DNA from: Fragilaria crotonensis
Taxonomy: Eukaryota; Bacillariophyta; Fragilariophyceae; Fragilariales; Fragilariaceae
Reading direction: 5' to 3'
DNA: 64,000 nucleotides
NCBI GenBank assembly: GCA_022925895.1
Contig: JAKSYS010000116.1
Span: 1-64,000 of the forward strand
Position 1 is the stretch's first letter. Every line of letters starts with the position of its first letter. This document shows, one piece after another, positions 55,296 to 64,000 of this stretch. The notes under the pieces are model-generated. The model made no database searches and was not told the origin of the DNA. It saw only the letters and a program-made list of their open reading frames with translations. Position numbers and translations under genes: made by a program.

Positions 55296-56280
55296 ATGGT
55301 GGACGAAACGGCTGAATCCGGGAGTGGGTTTGGAACTACGGTCCGCGCATTTGCGTTCGACGGCGACGAAGCTAGATACCGCCATGGGAGGGTAAGACAC
55401 TTGCGCTCGCCAGCTCGAAGGATTTTGCTCGCACTAACCAGAGTACCGGAACGGCACTAACGGTTGAACAGTTTGAGTATGGAGAGGTCGAAGTCACGCC
55501 AGCGACGGCGGCTACTACGGGCGGCACGGCTGCCGCTGCAGTCATGCGTCCGACAACAACGGCAGAGAACCGGAAGTACCTGGCAAAGGCAGCAGCGTGG
55601 ACATATTTGGTTGCGAGCTGCACCGACAAGGCCTATGCACTTATTGAACGGTGCGAAGGGGATCCGTACAGGGCATGGTCTATACTACAAAACAAATACT
55701 GTGCAACGGATGCGGAAGAAAATTACCCCGAACTGGATCAGGCATTCAGCGAGTGCAAACTTGCTGGGACGCAGAAGGACCCAGAACTTTGGTTCAATGA
55801 CTTGGACCATTTAAACATGCGGCTGGCAAGAATCAACTTGAAGTATCAGAAGGACGAACTCCAGATGAAGAGCCACATGATGACAGCAATGTCCAATGAC
55901 TACGAGAGTGTCATCGTCAAGTTCAGAGGCGACCTAAATGATACTACGCTGGTTAAGTTGCGTAAGGAAGTTGTACTTCAATATAAGTCCCTAATCAAGG
56001 CAGGTGGCGGCAAAACCACATCGGAATCAGTATTGGCCACATCAACCTCTAAGACACCTTGGAAGAAGTTCAAGGGAACTTGCAGGAACTGCGGCAAGAT
56101 TGGGCATAAGGCACATGAGTGTCGATCCAACAAGGTCGAATCAACGGATGAAACCACGAAGAACTCTGGTACGTCGGGGGCGATAAGTCACATGTGACAT
56201 ATACAACTGCCAGCAGAAGGGCCACTTCGCGAACAAGTGTCCAAACCCTAAAAGGCAAAATCAGATGCCACGGAGAATAT
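55296..56280 (+). pseudogene. Copia Gag (UBN2-type) with CCHC zinc knuckles, frameshifted
   Basis: The likely start is ATG 55296 (MVDETAESGSGFG...FAFDGDEARYR), 34 bp after the LTR. A shift near 55390 leads into a long frame (about 55470-56197) with KYLAKAAAWTYLVASCTDKA, RAWSILQNKYCATD and ELWFNDLDHLNMRLARI, the usual helical Gag core. A zinc knuckle CRNCGKIGHKAHEC lies at 56081-56122. A second knuckle (ICQQKGHFANKCPNP) follows in another frame. Gag would package the element RNA. Two frame breaks suggest this copy cannot make it intact. Confidence 0.8.
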
Positions 56281-59200
56281 GAATATGTTTGTCAGCGTTA
56301 CGGTCTCGGATGATATGTCGGTTCTGTATCCAAGGTGGACACTCTGAGGAATGGCTCCTCGATTCGGGTGCTACGTGTGGGTTACCTGAGTAAAACCTAT
56401 ATGACAGATATGAAACCATCGAATCTTCAAATCACTATCGAAATGGTGATAAAGTTTCCACGCAAGGCCAAGGCACGGTCATGCTAACGGACAAGCTTGG
56501 GCAAACAATTGTTGACGGATGTCTACTACGTCTGACATTTACGAAACATATCGTCAGTATGAGAAAACTGATCGATGATAACTGGGCGTTCCACGTCGCG
56601 GATAAGACGGCGTTTGTCTTCTGATTCTACGAAGGGCACGGTCAAGTTGGACGAAACGACAAAGACATGTGTACTACTTCACTGGTACTCGAAAGGTAGA
56701 TAATGCCAATAATCCGCTCGCGCTCAGCTTGACAACTGCCCCAGTCACTTTGACATCAACATCGCGCACAGCCTCCTGGGCATCCAGACATGAAGACGGT
56801 TACTGCTATGGCTAAAGAACATGGTTGGACCTCACGGGATCAGTGCAACCATGTGGTTCTTGCGCTGGCCAAGGCTCGAGCGAGGCGACCCGAGTACTAA
56901 GACAAGGCCAAGCCAGGAAAGACTCTTCTGATGTTTCGGGACCATATTCGACTCCTAAATCAAAACAAATACTGGCTCAAGATCGTGGATGACTATACGC
57001 GATACAGTTGGTTCACTTCTTACCTCGCAAGAGTGGCATTCAAGATTCCATTGTTGAAGTTGATTCAAATGAACAAAGCCGCTGGAAAACCAGCTGATAT
57101 CTCCGTTGCATGCCGGAAACGATCTATGTGCAACAGTTATGTGCGGAGAACGACATTCAGTTGGAAATGACTGCTCCCAATACTCCCCAGATGAATGGGG
57201 TCGTGGAAAGAAGCTTTGCCACATGTCGAAATCGTGCTTTCGCCACTATGTACTGTGCGCGCTTTTCATTGGCTACTCAGGGTCTTCTATGGCCGGAAGC
57301 CGTGAATACTATCACCAAGATTGGGAACAGCCTTCCAAGACCGGGACTGGCGTTGGACCCACACAGGGCTTGGTACGGAAAGGACGCGGTGACGAATCGA
57401 ATCATCGGTCATCTTCAACCTTTTGGCAGGATTGCCTACGTCACGAACAGAGAGAAGCTCAGGGCCAAGCTGGATGCCCGCTCAAAGAAATGTGTCTTCG
57501 TCGGCTATGCTCAAGACCATTCGGGCGATACTTACAAGTTCTACGACCCAGCAACTAAGCAAACTATCATGTCTCGTGACGTACATCAGTGGATGGAATG
57601 GCACGGACGCATCACAGCAACCGATGACATGGATTTGTTTACCGAACTCGAGAAACTCAAGACGGATTCGATTATACTGCCAGCGACGGCAGACAGTACG
57701 ATTTTGTCAGACGAGGACTTTCCGGACGATAGTGCCATGCCGGATCTCACATCACGTTCTTCGATCGCGGAGGACAACCCAGAAGTACCTGTCCCCACCG
57801 ATGTCGCCGCTTCTGCGCGGAGGAATTTGACATCAGTCTTTAATGAAGGGGCAGTAACTCGCTCACGTCCTCGCCAAGATGTCAGTCACAGAAACGACGA
57901 CACAGTGGAGGAAAGTAAAAGTAACTTGGAGGAATCTGTCGACTACCTCCTCGTACTGAATGCGTCACTGGAATCTGATCCAAAACCGGGTGTCCCTAAG
58001 AATTATAAAGAACTTATCAAGTCAAAGGACATACAGTGGTTGAAGTCGATGCAAAACGAATTGGGAAACTTCCTAAAAAGAGGCGCTTGGGAATATGTCC
58101 CTAGAAATAAGATACCCAATACACGCAAGCCACTCAGATGCCGATGGTTGTTTAAAGAAAAGCACGATGGTACGAAGAAGTCACGCTTGGTAGTACGCGG
58201 GTACGAGCAAGAGCCTGGTGTGGACTATGTGGAATCTTACTCCCCACTCGCTACAAATACTACGGTAAAGGTGGTACTGGCTATGGCCCTATACTATATG
58301 GGATACTTCGACGATTGGGTCACGGACATGATCGATGTTGAAGCTGCCTTTTTAAATGCATTATTGGACACGGATGTCTTCATTGAAATGCCTGAGGGCT
58401 TAAGGGAACTGCTTTTAAGTCAAGGAGTAACCCTCGGAGATGTCATTATCAAGCTACTACGCGCCCAGTACGGGCTGGTACAAAGTCCAAGACTCTGGAT
58501 GGAATTGTTCTCCAAGATCCTTGTGTCTATCGGGCTTAAACAATGCAAAACTGACCCATGTCTGTTCTGTCTATTCGACAAGAATGGGAAACTACTGGCT
58601 ATCGTGGTTGTGTACTGCGATGACTGCCTAATTACCGGACGCGCTAAGTCAGTGGCAGAAATCAAGGCCGGAATCTCTAAACAAGTCAAGATAGAAGATC
58701 TTGGAAAACTGTCGCGCCATCTCGGCGTCGACTACAAGTTTGGTCGTGACGAACATGGGCCCTATATTCTGTCCTCCATGAATGAGTATCACGAATCAAT
58801 GATCAGAGACTTCGAGAAGGACATTGGAAGTTCTCTCAAGACGTTCTCGACCCCGGGCGCAGCTGTCACACCGCCATTGCGTTCCACCCCAGAAGACGAG
58901 ATCATCCTAAACGAAGAGTACCGCTCCTACGTTGGAAGGATTATGTTTGCGTGCGGTAAGACGGAGCCGACGCTATCGAATGCGTGCAGGGAATTGACCT
59001 CGCATCTAACTGCACCAAACAAGGAACACTGGACAGCCCTCGGACACTTGATGGGCTATATTAAGCAAGGAACGAACCTCGGTATCAAGATGCGAGCGCC
59101 TAAGGATACACGTGTGGTTGCGTTTGTCGATTCGGATTATGCGTCGGATCGAAACGACCGGAAAAGCATCTCGGGACACTTGGTGACAATTGGCGGATGC

Positions 59201-59847
59201 CTGTCTCGTGGCAGTCCAAGAAACAGACAGGTGTGACATTGTCCTCGACGGAAGCCGAATTTGTCGCAATGAGTATGGCTGCTACGGAGATCAAATTCAT
59301 CGTGTCCCTCTTGACGGAAATTGGCAATGGCCCTCCGGTAATGCCAAGTATTCTACGAGAGGATAATACCGGCGCTATCTTTATGGCGAAGAACACGGCT
59401 ATCGGTCAACGCACCAAGCACGTGGACATCCGGTACCGATTTGTTAACGACATGATTCTGTCGAAAGAACTTTGGGTCCAACATATCAGGAGTGAGGAAA
59501 ACCCAAGCGATACGATGACGAAGAATCTACCATTGTCTCTATTTGGAAAACATGCTGCTCAGATCACGGAAGGTCTATTGGGCAATTTGTACGATCCACA
59601 GAACACGGAGGATGTCGAGAGCTACTGTGCTACTGCCACATTGTCGAGTGCTACTGTACCATCCGGACAGTACGCGAACTACAACGGTAGCAGTTCCCAA
59701 GCTATCTGTTCTGTCGATGCCAACCTTGCTGACCAAATTGGAGATGGTTGGACAACCATTATTGGGAAACATAAAAGGAAGGACCAGGAAAGCAAAGAAG
59801 ATAAAGTTCCCAAGGCAGGAATGAAAGTGCAGCGTGGGATTGATTAG
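56281..59847 (+). pseudogene. Copia Pol: protease, integrase, RT, RNase H, frameshifted
   Basis: Protease is recognisable by EEWLLDSGATCG (DSGA codons 56361-56372). The integrase region (about 56700-57400) is damaged by stops and shifts but retains IVDDYTRYSWFTSYL and APNTPQMNGVVERSFATCRN. A 708-codon frame (57110-59236) covers the end of integrase, then reverse transcriptase: RCRWLFKEKHDGTKKSRLVV, DVEAAFLNALLDTDVFIEMP, and the active site VVVYCDDCLITG (58613-58624). RNase H begins AFVDSDYASDRNDRKSISGH. A single-base shift near 59215 moves its remainder (STEAEFVAMSMAATEIKFIV, REDNTGAIFMAKN, RTKHVDIRYRFV) to another frame that stops at 59847. That frame's end lies about 235 bp inside the right LTR, so the natural Pol terminus seems to be encoded by the LTR. 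Confidence 0.88.
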
Positions 59848-60073
59848 TTGTTCTTGGAATGAACAAGACTGCAACTGAGGAAAAACTTAAGAAGACTATT
59901 CTATGAATGGGAATGAAACTACATAATGTGAACAAGGAAAATATGGAAAGAGAATAACAACAACAATAAGCTCACAATTTGAAAACCTACTATATTAGTA
60001 CTGTTGTCTATTTTACTGTCTACAGGGATTATTGTACGAGATATCTCGAAAAGGAACTCGGAATTATTTAACA
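59613..60073 (+). repeat. Right LTR of the Copia element
   Basis: 461 bp with one difference from the left LTR. It ends 169 bp before the start codon of the fucosyltransferase gene, in the same orientation. Confidence 0.95.
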
Positions 60074-60242
60074 CAAGACATCCACCAAAACAACACCGGT
60101 GCATGCACTCGAATACGCTTAGCGGCAAGCAAGGGAGAAGGGAGTGCATAGCTGCAACATTTCCGACTTCGGCCAAATACTTTTCACCCAGGAACAGGAC
60201 ACACGCTCGCAAGAGACCACGTTTAAATTCGTCGGCATTGTC

Positions 60243-62266
60243 ATGGTCCAATCCCAGGCCCACCCAACGCTGTCGAAGCGAAACTGGAGTAAAAACGCGA
60301 ACAAGTACTCTATCCCCATGTGTCAATTTTGCGTGCTGGTTTTGATCCTTCAAATTGGATCAATTGCATTCATAAGTGTGAAAGGAACGCGGAAATCAAT
60401 GCGAATAGGGCGCAAGCTATACGATCTTAGAACAACGACCCCCTTGCGTTCAAAGGTTTTAACAGGCCCAGACCCTTTTCTCCCAAAGAATGTGAAACTG
60501 GCATCCTTAGAAAATCAGATACATGCCGAATCCCACAAGAAAGTCAAATCCTGTCGATGGTACCAACGCAATGTGCATGGAAAAGTGAGAATTGTTCGTG
60601 ATGATGACTGTGAACGACCCAATCAAGAATTCATTGTCTACAATCCACTCGACCACGTTCGGTTCATCTGCAATGGCACTGTGACCGTCCAAGCCGAAGG
60701 CTTCGCTGTGGTCAGTAACAAGGACTGTAATGAGGAAATGACAAAATCACGTCTCTTTTCTGTCACGCCAACATTGGAGAACGCCAAAAAGATGCCACCC
60801 ATCACAATAGGCATTGCGGGTGCTGAGGATTCACCGGACATGGAAGACTTTCCATGCGAGATGGGCTGTCGCAAACATACGTCAAATGAGAACCTTAATG
60901 GATTCTCCATTCTGGATACACCTTGGACCTTGCAGCACAGCATGGAAAGTGCAGCACATTATCCACAACTTAAAGTCGATACGACGGCTCACCGATACAA
61001 TCTGTTCTATGCAACAACGTCGCTCGCTTCAGAGATACCACTGCCCTATTTTTCATGGGCTGAATATTCCATCCAGTCACCATCCGTTGAGTTCGATAAA
61101 GTTATCAAGGGAGCATCATTCATTGCTTCGAACTGCAATTCCTTAAGTAACCGTGAACTTGTCGTAGGGGAGCTCATGAAACTAATGCGAGTGGATTCTT
61201 TGGGCTCGTGTCTCCAAAATGCGCAGCCGCCTCCCGGGGCTGTATTGAGTAACAACGCATCACTTAAGCGACAATACCTTTTCCATTTGGCTTTTGAAAA
61301 TTCGATTGAAGATGATTGTGAGTGGCATCCGAGCTTTTTCGTCAACACATGCTGTGATACGCAACTCACGATTTTCTATCACTTTGCTCGTCAGATGTCA
61401 CAGAAAAGCTTTGGGACACTCTCCGGTCTGGTACGCTCCCCGTCTACATGGGCGCTCCTAACATTTGGGATCATGCACCACCAAAATCAATCATTTCATG
61501 GCACGACTTTGGATCTACCCAGCAGTTAGCAAACCACCTCATAACTGTGGCCAACAATCGAACATTGTATGAGTCTTATCATGCATGGCGTAAGGAGCCC
61601 CTACCGACCTCCTTCCGCGAAAAGTACAACTTTACTCATGTACATTCAGCATGCCGCATCTGCCGATGGGCCTATGCCCGAAAGTACGGTCACACGTTTG
61701 ATCACGCAAGCCAAACGATGAGGCCGCCTATTATACCTCGCGAGCCATGTTGGGATGTCGCGACACAGCTATTGTCGTATCCTATACGAGAATTGTGGTT
61801 GCAGGCATCAACAGTGTTACTTGCCGCGAGTGAGAACTACAGGGCATGCCAGAAGAGTGAAGGGGCACAATCAACGACCAAAGTTGGAACCTGGACAAGA
61901 TCTGTGACCAGCTCGGACTCTGTGTTGGATATCGACATTGAGGGTCGCGGCGAAGACGGGTTGTATCAACTTGGATTACCCGTTCATGGACCAGCGTATG
62001 AAGTCAGCCCCAGGCACTGGCTGGTACAAGGAATCTCATCAAGAATCATCCTTTTGACCAGCTGGGACGCTCACCTCCAAACAGAGACCTTATCACAAGG
62101 AGTGGCCAACATTGAGATGCGAGGGCACACACACATGAAATTGCGCATTATTATTGAGAACATCGATAGCTTTTATCCCGGTGGTGAGGAAGAGTCAAGC
62201 TACTTTGGAAACCTTATGGTGAAGGACTTCGAGAATCCAGTTGAGAAGTTCCTGATTTTGGACTAG
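60243..62266 (+). CDS. GT10 family alpha-1,3-fucosyltransferase-like protein, 648 aa
   Basis: Exons 60243-61317 and 61395-62266 join over a 77-bp GT-AG intron in phase 1. One membrane anchor near residues 22-45 (YSIPMCQFCVLVLILQIGSI) gives the type II Golgi topology expected. The catalytic half shows the GT10 donor-binding sequence: IASNCNSLSNRELVVGELMK, VDSLGSCLQN, YLFHLAFENSIEDD, then after the intron YVTEKLWDTLRSGTLPVYMG, APNIWDHAPPKSII, and YHAWRKEPLP. These enzymes move fucose from GDP-fucose to glycans. The Glu/Asn and EKLW motifs are all present. A C-terminal extension of about 250 residues, beginning with a Cys-rich patch (CRICRWAYARKYG) and ending in a beta-rich region, has no assignment. 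Splice choice is supported because it alone restores YVTEKLW. The Copia LTR lies directly upstream. Confidence 0.9.
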
Positions 62267-62481
62267 CAATCTCGTACTCCGAGTACATCCTCAAGAAGTT
62301 CGCTTTCGTGTGGTTCCCGCCGCGATGAGAGATTAGGACGCCAGAAGCAACTATCGCTACAACGCGACGGCGAGACGACAGTGCTGTGGTAGAAAATCGT
62401 GATTTCTGAAGTCATGGGAAGGCTCATTGCTAGTTTCCGCCTGGAAAGGTTTCATGAAGCATCGTACGGAAAATAGTACAC
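62267..62481. other. Short convergent intergenic spacer
   Basis: 3' ends of the GT10 and GlcNAc-transferase genes face each other over about 215 bp. Nothing else was seen. Confidence 0.6.
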
Positions 62482-63990
62482 TTATTGATGATACAGATGA
62501 TTGAATTCTTCGAAACCGGGTGGAGGTGTACCGGTCTCGCACCATCCCGTATATGTAATTTCCTTAGTTGTCGCATTGATTCCAACAAACTGGAGGTACG
62601 TTTGTAATGGTCTAGCAGTCCCCATTCCATACTGTTCAACAGCTGTGAGCAAATTCTTTGGTTTCATCATATCCTTGGTAGCCTCAGGGTATCCAAGCTG
62701 GTACTTGACTCGATTCAAAACAAGTGCCTGCAATGGGTTGTGTACACCAGGGGTGAAAGTGCGGTGCACAGACTCCCAGAATTTAGGTTTGTGCCTTCTC
62801 ACATAAATATGTCCAACCACGTTCTGAACTGGAGAGAAGATATCGTACCCTGCTGTCCAAAGGCGCGTGCTCATAATGATTTCCTCACCCATAAAAATCC
62901 ATGGTAAGAAAGGATCAAAAGGTACTTCCTTAAGGAAATCGGCATGAGCAACAAAGTATCCAGCAGCAGTAAAGGGCGCAAAGCGAGGGGTTTCGACTTG
63001 CACACGGTCATACTGACTGGCACCCTCGAGACGGATTATTTGACTCTCCAAATCACTGTTAGCAAAGACTGGACCGCAAAGTCGAGCCGCAGGCTTCTTG
63101 GCCATTGCTGCCAAATCTGCCAGATGCGAAGGAGGGTAGTGACTCAAGACTGGCTTCTTAGATGGAGCCTTCTTGAGCATGTCGATGGATATGGCATCCC
63201 AGTCCTGCAAGAAGGTCATGTGCTAGTAGACAGAGCAACAGCAGTGAGAAGTGGAGAATGCCAAAGAATGAAAGAAGTAATGCATACTTACAGCATCAGT
63301 CTGCATGAACCAATTCTCGCCATACCAAAGTTTAGATGCGAAATAACGAGCTGCATAAGGGCCCAACGATTCGGGTTCGTCAATATCAAGCGATCGGACA
63401 TGTCCCTTTGCACACAGCTCCCTTCCCTCTTCAGATTCACAAAATGACTTCTTACAATCGTCATCAGGTGGAACATCCTCCATCCCTCCGCCCGTCAAAA
63501 CACCACTCTTGCAATCTGAGTGGCAATTCTGTTGAACAATCCCTATGTAGAGTTTCTCTGGATTCTTGGCTTTGCTAAACGCCCACTTCACGGTGTTTAA
63601 GCAATTTTCATCGCGATAGGTGGCAAGACTCAAGAAGATACTACCATCATCGCGACGCGTTGGCATTCTCTCGAGGTAATCCCGATCCCACAAATACAAG
63701 GTCTTGACTGTTAAATCGTGGTATGCATTCCAAATACCAACATGGGATTCATGCTTGACAACCGCCAGCGCCTCGTGCAGGGTATGAATCCAGTTACTCA
63801 GATAGTCCACAATCTCCTCTAGCGTCATGGGCGGTTTGTCCGATCCGCCGCCGTGGCCGAACACACCAGTATTCCCTTGGACGCCCCCATGAAGCAATTC
63901 CTCCACCGTTTCGGTTCCGGCGCGAATTTCGCCCAAACGCTCCCCAACAATTTCACCACTCTCGCGCAACTTTGACAATCGAGCCGGCAT
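62482..63990 (-). CDS. GlcNAc-transferase of the Skp1-type (GT60-like) family, possibly 5'-incomplete
   Basis: Exon 1 (63990-63292) and exon 2 (63222-62482) are separated by a 69-bp GT-AG intron between complete codons, giving 479 residues in the window. The family signature is present: SIFLSLATYRDENCLNTVKW, KLYIGIVQQNCHSDC, a Cys-rich loop, ESLGPYAARYFASKLWYGEN, WFMQTDAHMTFLQDWD (the DxH-type metal/donor motif spans the splice junction), FTAAGYFVAHADFL, and FMGEEIIMSTRLWTAGYD. Members transfer GlcNAc from UDP-GlcNAc, the best known being the Skp1 hydroxyproline enzyme of Dictyostelium. ATG 63990 is only 10 bases from the window edge and no signal anchor is seen after it. The true start may lie outside, or the protein is cytosolic. 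Confidence 0.85.
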
Positions 63991-64000
63991 GTGATTGGAT

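Larger units (their letters stand above)
54801..60073 (+). mobile_element. Copia (Ty1) LTR retrotransposon, CoDi-like, ~5.27 kb
   Basis: Two direct LTRs of 461 bp (54801-55261 and 59613-60073) differ by one substitution in my comparison (CCCACGG versus CCCAAGG). The flanks share (C)AAGAC, a 5-6 bp target duplication. Between them the order Gag - protease - integrase - reverse transcriptase - RNase H marks a Copia element. Diatom genomes contain many such elements. The RT active site reads YCDD. No canonical initiator-Met tRNA primer site was recognised after the left LTR. Coding frames are interrupted in Gag, in protease/integrase and in RNase H, so the copy is young by LTR identity yet defective. 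Confidence 0.95.

Noticed and set aside
55192-55395. Short frame spanning the left LTR/Gag border as an independent gene
   Set aside because: It is an overlap of LTR and Gag leader sequence, and the Gag frame from ATG 55296 explains the coding signal better.
1-64000. tRNA or rRNA genes
   Set aside because: No cloverleaf with plausible A and B boxes or conserved rRNA segments was recognised by eye; a tRNAscan run would be needed to exclude tRNAs.

Overview
The window reads as nuclear DNA of a stramenopile alga, most likely a diatom. This is inferred from three things: Copia and tyrosine-recombinase retrotransposons of the kinds abundant in diatom genomes, small GT-AG introns (mostly 64-119 bp) in compact genes, and eukaryote-only genes (UNC50, RRP40, an E2F-partner DP factor, ubiquitin proteases, mitochondrial bL12). 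No rRNA, tRNA or CRISPR array was recognised.

Layout. (1) 1-535 is a tandem array of about 71-bp units, each an imperfect hairpin. (2) 2501-4940 is a frameshift-ridden relic of a KEA/TMCO3-type K+/H+ antiporter. (3) 6673-29172 is a transposon island. A decayed transposase-like gene (Plavaka-like, tentative) is split by a 6944-bp tyrosine-recombinase retrotransposon (8073-15016) with split direct repeats A1...B1A2...B2. A broken gene related to a putative 2-oxoglutarate/Fe(II) oxygenase (17378-19117) and an unrecognised broken gene (about 20223-21585) follow. A 7067-bp Mutator-like element (22106-29172) with about 0.6-kb terminal inverted repeats and a perfect 9-bp target duplication comes next. 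It carries an intact 690-aa oxygenase-like gene, a Ulp1-like protease and a MURA transposase.

(4) 30803-63990 is mostly cellular genes: an acidic membrane protein with a 36-bp minisatellite, a helicase-associated-domain protein, UNC50, a small fibronectin-III/CaaX protein, a DUF1990 protein, a beta-helix membrane protein, RRP40, DP, mitochondrial bL12 and two neighbouring USP-type deubiquitinase genes. One of these encodes two USP domains, the second with its catalytic Cys replaced by Ser. A GT10 fucosyltransferase and a GlcNAc-transferase lie at the right end. A nearly intact-LTR Copia element (54801-60073) sits directly upstream of the GT10 gene.

The cellular genes on the right read cleanly once introns are removed, except the minisatellite gene. 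Frameshifts are concentrated in transposon genes and the antiporter relic, so they are more likely real decay than general assembly error. Intergenic DNA is repeatedly rich in GTAC-containing, self-complementary sequence. Domain names come from motif recognition only; no database search was possible.
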